Part shown: one piece after another, positions 18,382 to 26,174 of the stretch | Layout of the letters: each line of letters starts with the position of its first letter | How positions within the stretch are numbered: position 1 is the stretch's first letter | Source: Kutzneria sp. 744 | GTDB taxonomy: Bacteria; Actinomycetota; Actinomycetes; Mycobacteriales; Pseudonocardiaceae | Direction: 5' to 3' | DNA: 64,000 bases | Assembly (NCBI RefSeq): GCF_000568255.1 | Contig: NZ_KK037166.1 | Location: forward strand, 8,752,106 to 8,816,105 | The notes under the pieces: generated by a model | What the model was told of the DNA's origin: nothing | Database searches by the model: none | Seen by the model: the letters and a program-made list of their open reading frames with translations, nothing else | Made by a program: the position numbers and the translations under genes

Positions 18382-19101
18382 ATGACGCGCAAGGTGCTGG
18401 TCACGGGTGGTAGCGGCGGCATCGGCAAAGCGGTCGCGGCCCGGTTTCGCCGGGCCGGGGACACGGTGGTGATCACCGGGCGGGACGGGGCGCGGCTGGC
18501 GGCGACCGCGAAGGAGATCGATGCCGAGCCGATCGCCTGCGACGCGGCCGATCCGCGCCAGGTGCGGGAACTGGCCGAGGCGATCGGGCCGGAGCTGGAC
18601 GTGGTGGTCAACATGGCCGGAGGCAACACGGATATCGGTCGGCCGTCGGCGACCGACCTGGCTGACGTGGCGGCGTCCTGGCGGGCGAACCTGGATGCCA
18701 ACCTGCTCAGTGCCGTCCTCACCACCACGGCGGTGCTCGACAAGCTGCGCCCCGGCGGCACGGTGATCAACGTGGGCTCGATCGGCGCGGAGTACGCCGC
18801 CAGCGGCTACGGCGCAGCGAAGGCGGCGTTGCATGCGTGGACGGCCGGGCTGTCGGCCGCGATCGGGCCGCAGGGACTGACGGCCAACCTGGTGTCGCCG
18901 GGCTATATCGAGGAAACCGACTTCTTCCACGGCCGGCTCACCGATCAGCGCCGCGAGGCCCTGATCGCCGCCACCCACACGGGACGCGCCGGCAACCCGG
19001 AGGACATCGCGGCAACGGTGGAATTCCTGGCGTCGACGGGGGCACGGCACATCACGGGGCAGACGGTTCACGTCAACGGGGGCGCGCACACCACCCGTTG
19101 A
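18382..19101 (+). CDS. Short-chain dehydrogenase/reductase
   Basis: 239 residues, a classical SDR. It shows the cofactor motif VTGGSGGIGKAV, NMAGG, catalytic Ser in INVGSIGAEYAAS, the YGAAK pair (Y and K), LVSPGYIEETDFF, and the C-terminal HITGQTVHVNGG. The Arg after the glycine motif (ITGRDG) suggests NADPH. It is divergent from its likely repressor (MarR). Substrate unknown. Confidence 0.9.
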   Translation: MTRKVLVTGGSGGIGKAVAARFRRAGDTVVITGRDGARLAATAKEIDAEPIACDAADPRQVRELAEAIGPELDVVVNMAGGNTDIGRPSATDLADVAASWRANLDANLLSAVLTTTAVLDKLRPGGTVINVGSIGAEYAASGYGAAKAALHAWTAGLSAAIGPQGLTANLVSPGYIEETDFFHGRLTDQRREALIAATHTGRAGNPEDIAATVEFLASTGARHITGQTVHVNGGAHTTR

Positions 19102-19116
19102 CGTGAACCGTTCAGT

Positions 19117-20880
19117 TCAGCTGCCGAAGACCTGGAACTCCCACAGCGAGTAGCCGTACTGGGTGGCCCGGGCCGTGCCGTTGACGCGGACGTAGCGGCC
19201 GGAGCCGGACACGGGCAGCGACTGGTTGCCGCCGGTGCCGGTGGTGGTGCTGTAGATGTTCGACCACGTGCTGCCGTCATTGGACGTCTGGATCTGGAAG
19301 GCCTTGGCGTAGGCGGCTTCCCAGCTCAGGTCGACGCGGCTGATGGCGTGGGTGGCGCCGAGGTCGACCTGGAGCCACTGGGGGTCGCTGAAGGCGGACG
19401 ACCAGCGGGTGCCGGTGTTGCCGTCAACGGCGTTGGCAGCGGTGAAACTGGCGTTCTCGGACGACGAGGAGGTGGCGGTCTTTCCCTGCGACAGCAGGGA
19501 ACCGGTGCCGCCACCGGAGGTCGGCGAACCGTACAACGCCAGCTCGTAGAGGGAATCGCCCCACTGGGAAGCCCGGCTGGTGGCCAGGACCCGCACGTAG
19601 CGGGCGGTGGCTGACAGCGGTGTGGACTGTATGTCCTGTGGGGAGTTGTTGTTGGTGTAGGCCGTTGCCCAGTTGGCGCCGTCGGTGGAGGTCTGTAGCT
19701 GGTACGCCGACGCGGTGGCGGCCTCCCAGGTCAGGGTGGCGTGGTTGAGGTTGTAGTTCTGCCCGAGGTCGACCTGCAGCCACTGGGGATCGCTGAAGGC
19801 GGAGGACCACCGCGTGGTGATGTCGCCGTCGGTGGCGTTGGACGCCGGGAACTGCGCGCTCTCGGCCGACGACGCGGTGGTGGGCTTGCCCTGGGCGATG
19901 TTGGTCCCGTAGTTGGGCGACTTGTTGTACACGGCCACGTAGTCGACGTTCAACGACCCGCCGGACGCGGTGGCGGCGTTGGGGCCGCCGCCGAACGCGG
20001 CCGGGAAGGCGCCGCCGATGGCCAGGTCGAAGATGATGAAGTAGCTGTGGTCGACGGCGTTGGCCCAGGTGGTGGCGTCGACCTGGTTGGAGCTCAACGA
20101 GAAGTACTGCGTCCCGTCGAGGTACCAGCGGATCTGCTCGGGCGAGGTGGAGCGGTCGAGCTCGACGGCGTAGGTGTGGTAGCCGGTCTGGCAGCCGCCG
20201 CAGGCCCGTTCACCGCTGCCGAGGCCGGTGCCCTCGTTGCACGGGCCGCCGGGGCTGACGCCGCAGTGCAGCGTGCCGAACAGGGAGCTGCGGCCGTTGA
20301 TGTCCTCGAGGATGTCGACCTCGCCGGAACCGGGCCACACCTGGCCGATGCGCAGCGGCGCGCCCAGCATCCAGAACGCCGGCCAGTAGCCGGCGCCGTT
20401 GGCGGTGGACAGGTCGGGCTGCTGGATGGAGGCCTGGATCCGCACCACGCCGCCGGGCTGGGCGCCGAAGCCGTCGGCCTGTGTCTCGACACGACCGGAC
20501 GTCCAGCCGGAATTCGGGTCACCGCCGGAATGCAGGGCCTTGAGCACCAGGTGGCCGTTGCCGTCGTGGTAGACGTTGTCGGTGCTGGTGGTGGTCGTCT
20601 CGATCTCGCCGGTGCCGAAGCTGGAGCCGGGACCGGCGTCGTAGCGCCAGGTTCCGGTGTCAAGGCCGGTGTTCGCGGCGCCGGTGAAGTCGTCGCTCCA
20701 GGTGGTGGTGAAGCCCGCCGGTGGGGCGGGCACGGCGGAGGGCTGCGCGACGGCGGCCTCCACGATCGTCGGCGCGGTCATGGCGACCGCGCTGGTGGCT
20801 GTCAGGGTCAACGCGAGCAGGCCGGTGGCGAGCCGTCCGGGCGAGCGGACCAGGCGCGCACACTTGTCCCTGATCGACAT
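19117..20880 (-). CDS. Secreted GH16 beta-1,3-glucanase with two F5/8C (CBM32-like) domains
   Basis: 587 residues from ATG 20880, which has AAGGAGTGCCC in front. A Sec signal peptide (LATGLLALTLTATSAVA) precedes a GH16 catalytic domain (about 50-310). Its active-site motif is E187-V-D-I-L-E192, the laminarinase-type ExDxxE arrangement. Two discoidin-type sugar-binding domains follow, each with TRWSSAFSDPQWLQVDLG. It should cut beta-1,3-glucans such as laminarin or fungal wall glucan outside the cell. It is divergent from the GH64 gene, with a LacI-type palindrome 77 nt upstream of its start. Confidence 0.9.
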   Translation of the reverse strand: MSIRDKCARLVRSPGRLATGLLALTLTATSAVAMTAPTIVEAAVAQPSAVPAPPAGFTTTWSDDFTGAANTGLDTGTWRYDAGPGSSFGTGEIETTTTSTDNVYHDGNGHLVLKALHSGGDPNSGWTSGRVETQADGFGAQPGGVVRIQASIQQPDLSTANGAGYWPAFWMLGAPLRIGQVWPGSGEVDILEDINGRSSLFGTLHCGVSPGGPCNEGTGLGSGERACGGCQTGYHTYAVELDRSTSPEQIRWYLDGTQYFSLSSNQVDATTWANAVDHSYFIIFDLAIGGAFPAAFGGGPNAATASGGSLNVDYVAVYNKSPNYGTNIAQGKPTTASSAESAQFPASNATDGDITTRWSSAFSDPQWLQVDLGQNYNLNHATLTWEAATASAYQLQTSTDGANWATAYTNNNSPQDIQSTPLSATARYVRVLATSRASQWGDSLYELALYGSPTSGGGTGSLLSQGKTATSSSSENASFTAANAVDGNTGTRWSSAFSDPQWLQVDLGATHAISRVDLSWEAAYAKAFQIQTSNDGSTWSNIYSTTTGTGGNQSLPVSGSGRYVRVNGTARATQYGYSLWEFQVFGS

Positions 20881-20956
20881 GGGCACTCCTTGCGGGCGGG
20901 CAGGGCGACCGCATCTGGCGGGAGGCGTCACCGACGTAGGTAACAGGGAGCATTGC

Positions 20957-21081
20957 GAGAGCGCTCTCACGAGGAAGCATCTCCCTCGATTCCGTTGACG
21001 TCAAGGGGTGTGCCGCCAGACGCGTCAACATCCTTGACATCTGGCCGTAATCGTATGAACCTGCCCGTTGAGAGCGCTCTC
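20957..21081. promoter_or_regulatory. Two LacI-type palindromes between divergent glucanase genes
   Basis: The perfect palindrome GAGAGCGCTCTC occurs at 20957-20968 and again at 21070-21081, one near each start. It resembles operators of sugar-responsive LacI family repressors in actinobacteria (core GAGCGCTC). The 231-nt gap also has TTGACGTCAA (20995-21004) and TTGACA (21034-21039). No lacI-type gene is in the window, so the regulator must act in trans. Confidence 0.65.
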
Positions 21082-21111
21082 CCCATGCCCCCTGTCGGCT
21101 CAGGAGAGACC

Positions 21112-22461
21112 ATGTCCACCACCGCACCGCGACGACGACTTCGCGGATCGCTGCTGCTCGCCGTCGCCGCCATGACGGCCACCCTGTTCGGCGCCGTTCC
21201 CGCGCACGCCGCGGGAACGCTGATCTCGCAAGGCAAGGCCGCCACGTCATCGTCCACAGAGAACGCCAGTTTCGGCGCGGCCAACGCGGTCGACGGCAAC
21301 ACCGGCACCCGCTGGTCATCGGCCTTCAGCGACCCGCAGTGGATCGAGATCGACCTCGGCGGCGCCGCCACGATCAACCAGGTCGTGCTGAACTGGGAGG
21401 CCGCCTACGGCAAGGCCTTCCAGATCCAGGTCTCCGACGACAACGCCAGTTGGAAGGACATCTACAGCACCACCACCGGTGCCGGCGGCACGCAAACGCT
21501 GAACGTGACCGGATCCGGACGCTACGTGCGCATGTACGGCACGCAGCGCGGCACTCCGTACGGCTACTCGCTGTTCGAGTTCCAGGTCTTCGGCACCGGC
21601 GGCGGCTCCAACCCGGGAGGCGGCGGCACCGGCGCCCCGCCCGACTCCTTCTGGGGCGACACCAGCACCATTCCCGCCGCCAACAACGTGGTCGAGGTGA
21701 AGATCCTCAACCGCACCAACGGCAAGTACCCGGACAGCCAGGTGTACTGGAGCTTCAACGGCCAGACTCACTCCATCGCCGAGCAGCCCTACCTCGACAT
21801 GCCGGCCAACTCCGCCGGCCGCATGTACTTCTACCTCGGCTCGCCCACCAGCCAGTACTTCGACTTCATCGAGTTCACGGTCGGGGCCGCGGTGTTCAAC
21901 GGCAACACCACCCGGGTCGACGCCTTCGGGCTCAAGCTGGCCATGCGCCTGCACGCGCACGACGGCTACGACGTCCAGGTCGGCGAGGACTACCAGACCT
22001 TCCAGGAGGATCGCAGCGCGACCTTCCAGAAGTTCGTCAACGAGGTGCCCGCCGAGTTCAAGCAGCTCGCGCAGGTCCAGTCCCCGTATCGGATCCCCGC
22101 TCCCGGCAGCGTCGCGGCCTTCCAGCCCGGCGGCCAGTACGCCAACTACTTCACCTCCTACGCCCAGTCCGTCGGCGTCAACGAGACCACGCAGTTCATC
22201 TTCGGCTGCGCCAACTCCATGGCCGGCAACCCCACCATGTGCGCCGCCCTGAACCGCCACACCGCCCAGCTGCCCTCCTCCCAGCAGCAGGACCCGTCGC
22301 AGTTCTACAAGGCCGCGCCCGGCAACTACTACGCCAAGTTCTGGCACGACCACAGCATCAACCACCTCGCCTACGGCTTCCCGTACGACGACGTGGCCGG
22401 CCAGTCCTCCTTCGTCTCCCACGGCAACCCCCAGTGGCTGGAGGTCGCCGTCGGCTGGTGA
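21112..22461 (+). CDS. Secreted GH64 beta-1,3-glucanase with N-terminal F5/8C domain
   Basis: 449 residues from ATG 21112, preceded by AGGAGAG. The signal peptide is about 33 residues, cut after AHA. Residues 36-155 are a discoidin-type domain very like the second one in the GH16 protein (DGNTGTRWSSAFSDPQW, YGYSLFEFQVFGT). A Gly-rich linker joins it to a GH64 domain (about 175-449): VEVKILNRTNGKYPDSQVYW, TRVDAFGLKLAMRLHAHDGY, EDRSATFQKFVNEVP. GH64 enzymes release laminaripentaose from beta-1,3-glucan, so the pair would attack the polymer together. Confidence 0.88.
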   Translation: MSTTAPRRRLRGSLLLAVAAMTATLFGAVPAHAAGTLISQGKAATSSSTENASFGAANAVDGNTGTRWSSAFSDPQWIEIDLGGAATINQVVLNWEAAYGKAFQIQVSDDNASWKDIYSTTTGAGGTQTLNVTGSGRYVRMYGTQRGTPYGYSLFEFQVFGTGGGSNPGGGGTGAPPDSFWGDTSTIPAANNVVEVKILNRTNGKYPDSQVYWSFNGQTHSIAEQPYLDMPANSAGRMYFYLGSPTSQYFDFIEFTVGAAVFNGNTTRVDAFGLKLAMRLHAHDGYDVQVGEDYQTFQEDRSATFQKFVNEVPAEFKQLAQVQSPYRIPAPGSVAAFQPGGQYANYFTSYAQSVGVNETTQFIFGCANSMAGNPTMCAALNRHTAQLPSSQQQDPSQFYKAAPGNYYAKFWHDHSINHLAYGFPYDDVAGQSSFVSHGNPQWLEVAVGW

Positions 22462-22470
22462 CTCGTGTGC

Positions 22471-22503
22471 CGCTCGGTGGAACGGCGATCGTTCCGCCGA
22501 GCG
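22471..22503 (+). terminator. Hairpin terminator after the GH64 gene
   Basis: CGCTCGG-T-GGAACG, loop GCGAT, CGTTCC-G-CCGAGCG: a stem of 13 pairs with one T-G mismatch. There is no U-run after it, as is common for actinobacterial terminators. Confidence 0.65.
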
Positions 22504-22517
22504 GGCATGCTGGTGCG

Positions 22518-23009
22518 GTGCGAGTAGTGGTGTTGTCCGACACTCACGCGCCGCGCCGGTGGAAGGCCTGCCCGCCGAGGGTGGCCGAGCATCTGCGGGA
22601 CGCCGACCTCATCCTGCACGCGGGCGACGTGTGCGTGCCGTCCGTGCTGGACGAGCTCGCGGTGTACGCGCCAGTACAGGTGGTGCTCGGCAACAACGAC
22701 GGTCCCGACGTCGCCGCCTGGGGCGCGCCGGAGACGCTGGAGCTGGACATCGACGGCCTGCGGGTGGCGATGATCCACGACAGCGGCCACAAGGACGGCC
22801 GGGCCGCTCGCATGCAACGCCGCTTTCCACGCGCCGACCTCGTGGTGTTCGGCCACTCGCACATCCCGATGGACGTCACCGAGGCCGGCGTGCGGATCTT
22901 CAACCCGGGCTCGCCGACCGACCGCCGCCGCCAGCCGCACGGCACGATCGGCCTGCTCACCGTGGCCGAAGGGCAGCTGCTGAAGGCCGAGATCGTCCCG
23001 GTGACCTGA
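22518..23009 (+). CDS. YfcE/MJ0936-type metallophosphoesterase
   Basis: 163 residues from GTG 22518 (MRVVVLSDTHAP). The five metal-binding blocks are present: LSDTH, LILHAGDVC, LGNNDG, AMIHDSG and VFGHSHIP, followed by FNPGSPTDRR. This small class of calcineurin-like enzymes hydrolyses phosphodiesters or phosphomonoesters, with unknown physiological substrate. The gene follows the GH64 terminator and seems unrelated to glucan breakdown. Confidence 0.88.
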   Translation: MRVVVLSDTHAPRRWKACPPRVAEHLRDADLILHAGDVCVPSVLDELAVYAPVQVVLGNNDGPDVAAWGAPETLELDIDGLRVAMIHDSGHKDGRAARMQRRFPRADLVVFGHSHIPMDVTEAGVRIFNPGSPTDRRRQPHGTIGLLTVAEGQLLKAEIVPVT

Positions 23010-23060
23010 CGTCGGGCTCGTCGATGCGGCATCATGTTCCTCCCTGGGGAGGCGAGGATC

Positions 23061-23600
23061 ATGGGGAGTGCGGCTGACGACGGTCACAATCCGCACGTCG
23101 AGAACACCATCCGCGGACGTGTCAAGGGAACGGCGGTTCAAGCCGGCTCGATTCGCGGCGGGGTTCACTTCGACCAGTCGCGGATCGTGTACCAGACCGT
23201 GTACGTCGACCGCCAGCGGAAGGGCAGTCCGCTCGATGCCCTCTGGGGTCTCCAGATCATGGCGAGTGGCGGCGTGGCCGCCGCCGCGATACCAGGACTG
23301 TTCAACGTGGTGACGGGCCAAGTCTTCGCCGCGCGCCTGCCCTGGCTGCTTCTGGTTCCGTGGTTCGTGCCGATTGGTGCGATGTGGGGCCTGGTCTTCG
23401 CGCTGCTCACCCGCCGTCGACTCCTGACCCGCCTGCGCAGGCGGATCTGGATCTTCGTCATGGGCGGTGGGCTGATCCTTCCCCTCACGGCCGTCGTGCC
23501 GAGCGGGCAGGGGCACGTCAGCGTGATCTTCTTTTTCAGCGGAGCGGTATCCGTACTCGTGCTGCCCTTGCTACGAGGACTCTGGTCCAGGCGCCACTGA
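23061..23600 (+). CDS. Four-helix membrane protein with a VQAGSIxGGVHF motif
   Basis: 179 residues from ATG 23061, with GGCGAGG upstream. The cytoplasmic N-terminal 60 residues contain NTIRGRVKGTAVQAGSIRGG followed by VHF. This short motif is found, in my recollection, near the N-termini of many actinobacterial proteins linked to NACHT, caspase-like or other conflict domains. Four predicted membrane helices follow (about 68-88, 95-118, 130-150, 157-175) with an Arg-rich loop between the second and third. Function unknown; a membrane effector or partner is only an idea. Confidence 0.6.
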   Translation: MGSAADDGHNPHVENTIRGRVKGTAVQAGSIRGGVHFDQSRIVYQTVYVDRQRKGSPLDALWGLQIMASGGVAAAAIPGLFNVVTGQVFAARLPWLLLVPWFVPIGAMWGLVFALLTRRRLLTRLRRRIWIFVMGGGLILPLTAVVPSGQGHVSVIFFFSGAVSVLVLPLLRGLWSRRH

Positions 23601-23635
23601 GCCCGGTGGCCTGACTACTCCATCCGGGCTACGGT

Positions 23636-24583
23636 GTGGTGGTGGCGGGACGGTCGGCGGTGCCGGAGCCGGTGGAGCCGATGCTGGCGAGCTCCGACGG
23701 GGGAGAGCTGCCGGACGGCGACGGGTGGTCGTACGAGTTCAAGTGGGACGGCTACCGGGCGGTCATGCGGGTGGCCGAGGACGGCACGACGCGGCTCAAC
23801 AGCAGGAACCTCAACGATTTAACCGTCAGGTACGCGGAGCTGACGGAGCCGGGGCTGCCCACCGAGGCGGTGCTGGACGGGGAGATCGTGGCGCTGGACC
23901 GGGACGGGGTGCCGGACTTCGGCCTGCTGCAGAACCGGGCGGTGAAGGTGCGGTATTTCGCCTTCGACCTGCTGCGCCTCGGGGACACGGACCTGACGGA
24001 CGAGCCCTACGGCCGGCGCCGGGAGCTGCTGGCGGAGCTGGGGGCGACCAGCCCGAGGATCTCGATCACGCCGTACTACGACCACCGGGACGTCGACCCG
24101 AACGAGCTGCTGCGCATCGCGGCGGCCTCGCGGCTGGAGGGGCTGATCGCCAAGGTCACGAACTCCCGCTACCACCCGGGCCGCCGCAGCACGGAATGGC
24201 TGAAGCACCCGTTCGTCCATACCCAGGAGGTGGTGCTGGGCGGCTGGCGGCCGGGGCAGGGCCGCCGGGACGGCACGATCGGGGCGCTGCTGCTCGGCGC
24301 GTACGACGACAGCGGCCTGCGGTACATCGGTGACGTCGGCACGGGCTTCACCGATCAGGCGCTACGTGACCTGCAACGCGAGCTGGAACCGTTGGCGCGC
24401 AAGGATCCTCCGTTCGTCAACGCGGTGCCGAGGGAACGGGCCAGACGGGTGCACTGGCTGCGGCCGGAGCGGGTGGGCGAGGTGGAATACCGCAAGTTCA
24501 CGGCGGATCGCGTGCTGAGGCATTCCTCGTGGCGCGGACTGCGGCCGGACCGCCGGCCGGAGGAGGTGCGCTGTCCCGACTAG
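23636..24583 (+). CDS. ATP-dependent DNA ligase (LigD ligase domain, stand-alone)
   Basis: 315 residues. The adenylation motif I Lys is in YEFKWDGYRAVM; later motifs are LNSRNLNDLT, VLDGEIVALD, FAFDLLRLG, EGLIAKVTNSRYHPGRRSTE and WLKHPF. An OB-fold domain follows (VVLGGWRPGQGRRDGTIGAL, VGTGFTDQALRDL). This is the nick-sealing domain of LigD, here separate from the phosphoesterase-polymerase at 11424-12791. Alternative GTG starts at 23639 and 23642 are equally possible. One TTA leucine codon (23819-23821) may put it under bldA-type tRNA control. Confidence 0.9.
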   Translation: MVVAGRSAVPEPVEPMLASSDGGELPDGDGWSYEFKWDGYRAVMRVAEDGTTRLNSRNLNDLTVRYAELTEPGLPTEAVLDGEIVALDRDGVPDFGLLQNRAVKVRYFAFDLLRLGDTDLTDEPYGRRRELLAELGATSPRISITPYYDHRDVDPNELLRIAAASRLEGLIAKVTNSRYHPGRRSTEWLKHPFVHTQEVVLGGWRPGQGRRDGTIGALLLGAYDDSGLRYIGDVGTGFTDQALRDLQRELEPLARKDPPFVNAVPRERARRVHWLRPERVGEVEYRKFTADRVLRHSSWRGLRPDRRPEEVRCPD

Positions 24584-24649
24584 CTGCCCGACTCGCCGGC
24601 CCGAACAGCTGGCCGGATTAGCCGTGCGCGCAGCGGGTATTCGATCAGA

Positions 24650-25201
24650 GTGGAGCAGAAAGAGCTGCTGCGCTCGCTGGCCAAGGTCGCGAACACGCTG
24701 CACGCCGCCGACGTGCCGTTCGCGCTGACCGGCGGATGCGCCGTGTATGCGCGTGGTGGCCCGCCCACCACGCACGATGTGGACGTCCTCGTACGGGAAG
24801 AGGACGCGCCGCGAGCGGTGAGTGCATTGGTGGCGCAGGGAATGCGCGCCGCCGACACCCCGCTTGACTGGCTGGCCAAGGTGTATGACGGCGACCGGCT
24901 GGTGGATCTGTTGCACCATCCCAATCGGGAGCCCGTGACCGAGGAGGTCCTCAAGCGGGCGGAGTGGATGCGGGTGGGGCCGGCGGAGATGCCGGTGGCC
25001 ACCGCGACCGACCTGATGACGGACAAGCTGAAGGTGTTCGGACCGCACCGCTGCGACTTCACCGAGGTGCTGCCGATCGCGCGGGCGCTGCGCGAGCAGG
25101 TCGACTGGAAGCAGGTGTGGGACCGCACCGCCGAATCACCGTACGCGGAGGCGTTTCTGTTGCTGCTCAAGCGATTGGACATCGAGGAGGTCGTGCCGTG
25201 A
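24650..25201 (+). CDS. Nucleotidyltransferase-fold protein
   Basis: 183 residues. FALTGGCAVYARGG and HDVDVLVREED form the GG...DxD pattern of polymerase-beta type nucleotidyltransferases, and TATDLMTDKLKVF is typical of the MNT/DUF6036-like branch. Such proteins can be antitoxins, tRNA or antibiotic modifiers, or enzymes of unknown role. There is no HEPN partner next to it. The last four bases overlap the next start (GTGA), making a coupled three-gene operon. Confidence 0.7.
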   Translation: MEQKELLRSLAKVANTLHAADVPFALTGGCAVYARGGPPTTHDVDVLVREEDAPRAVSALVAQGMRAADTPLDWLAKVYDGDRLVDLLHHPNREPVTEEVLKRAEWMRVGPAEMPVATATDLMTDKLKVFGPHRCDFTEVLPIARALREQVDWKQVWDRTAESPYAEAFLLLLKRLDIEEVVP

Positions 25202-25446
25202 ACGTGCCCCAGTACGACGTGGCCGCGCTGCGGCGTGCGCTCGCCGAGGACCCGCGGACCGCGGAGCTGGGGGTGCACGTGCGCATCCGCGGCGACCAGC
25301 TGTTCCTGTCCGGGGACGTGGCGTGCGAGCAGCGCCGGGCGGCGATCGCCGAGGTCGTCACCGAGCACACGGACGGAATGGTGCTGCACAACGAGGTGCA
25401 CATCGTGCGGGCGGAGCCGCCGACCGAACAGGAGGATCTGCGATGA
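25198..25446 (+). CDS. Small BON-domain protein
   Basis: 82 residues from GTG 25198, overlapping the previous stop by four bases. LRRALAEDPRTAELGVHVRI, GDQLFLSGDVACEQRRAAIA and VLHNEVHIV match the alpha/beta BON fold, which usually binds phospholipid or bridges proteins. There is no signal peptide, so it is cytoplasmic, unlike OsmY. Its TGA overlaps the ATG of the phosphoesterase gene (ATGA). Confidence 0.75.
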   Translation: MNVPQYDVAALRRALAEDPRTAELGVHVRIRGDQLFLSGDVACEQRRAAIAEVVTEHTDGMVLHNEVHIVRAEPPTEQEDLR

Positions 25447-26174
25447 TCCGGGTCGCCGCCGTCGGCGACGTGCATCTCGGCGTCGACACGAGGGGAACCC
25501 TGCGCCCGTCCTACGAAAGCATCGCCGAGCACGCGGATCTGCTGCTGCTGGCCGGTGATCTGACCCGGCTCGGCACCGTGGCCGAAGGTGAGGTCGTCGC
25601 CGACGAGTTCGCCGAGCTGGACGTGCCGGTCGTGGCGGTGCTGGGCAATCACGACCACCAGTCCGACGCCGAGGACAAGATCGCCGCGCTGCTGGCCGAC
25701 CGGGGCATCACCGTGCTGGAGGGCAGCGGAACGGTGATCGACGTCGACGGCACGCGGATCGGCATCGCCGGCGCCAAGGGCTTCGGCGGCGGGTTCGCCG
25801 GGAAGTGCGGGCATGCCTTCGGGGAGCGCGAGATGAAGGCGTTCATCCATCACACCGAGGACGTCGCCGAGCAGCTGCGGACGGCGCTGCTGGGGCTGAG
25901 CGCCGACGTTCGGGTGGCCTTGACGCACTACTCGCCGTCGGCCGACACGCTGCGCGGCGAGCCGCCGGAGATCTTCCCGTTCCTGGGCTCGTACCTGCTG
26001 GCCGAGGCCATCGACGACAGCTCCGTCGACCTGGCCGTGCACGGGCATGCCCACTACGGCAGCGAGGCCGGCACCACCGCCGGCGGGGTGCGGGTGCGGA
26101 ACGTGGCCCAGCCGGTGATCCAGGCCGCCTACCGGGTCTACACGTTGGAGCCGGTCTCGACCGTCCCGGAGTGA
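25443..26174 (+). CDS. Metallophosphoesterase (calcineurin-like)
   Basis: 243 residues. Metal-binding blocks are visible: VGDVHLG, LLLAGDLTRLG, LGNHDHQ, LTHYSP and HGHAHYG. It is the third gene of the coupled nucleotidyltransferase-BON-phosphoesterase operon, and the pairing suggests a shared nucleotide or phosphodiester substrate. Its last 37 nt overlap the 3' end of the convergent SARP gene. Confidence 0.88.
   Translation: MIRVAAVGDVHLGVDTRGTLRPSYESIAEHADLLLLAGDLTRLGTVAEGEVVADEFAELDVPVVAVLGNHDHQSDAEDKIAALLADRGITVLEGSGTVIDVDGTRIGIAGAKGFGGGFAGKCGHAFGEREMKAFIHHTEDVAEQLRTALLGLSADVRVALTHYSPSADTLRGEPPEIFPFLGSYLLAEAIDDSSVDLAVHGHAHYGSEAGTTAGGVRVRNVAQPVIQAAYRVYTLEPVSTVPE

Noticed and set aside
19741..20943. 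A 400-codon open frame antisense to the GH16 gene
   Set aside because: Low-complexity Gly/Val/Ala/Arg content from mirrored codons; the GH16 motifs on the minus strand decide the strand.
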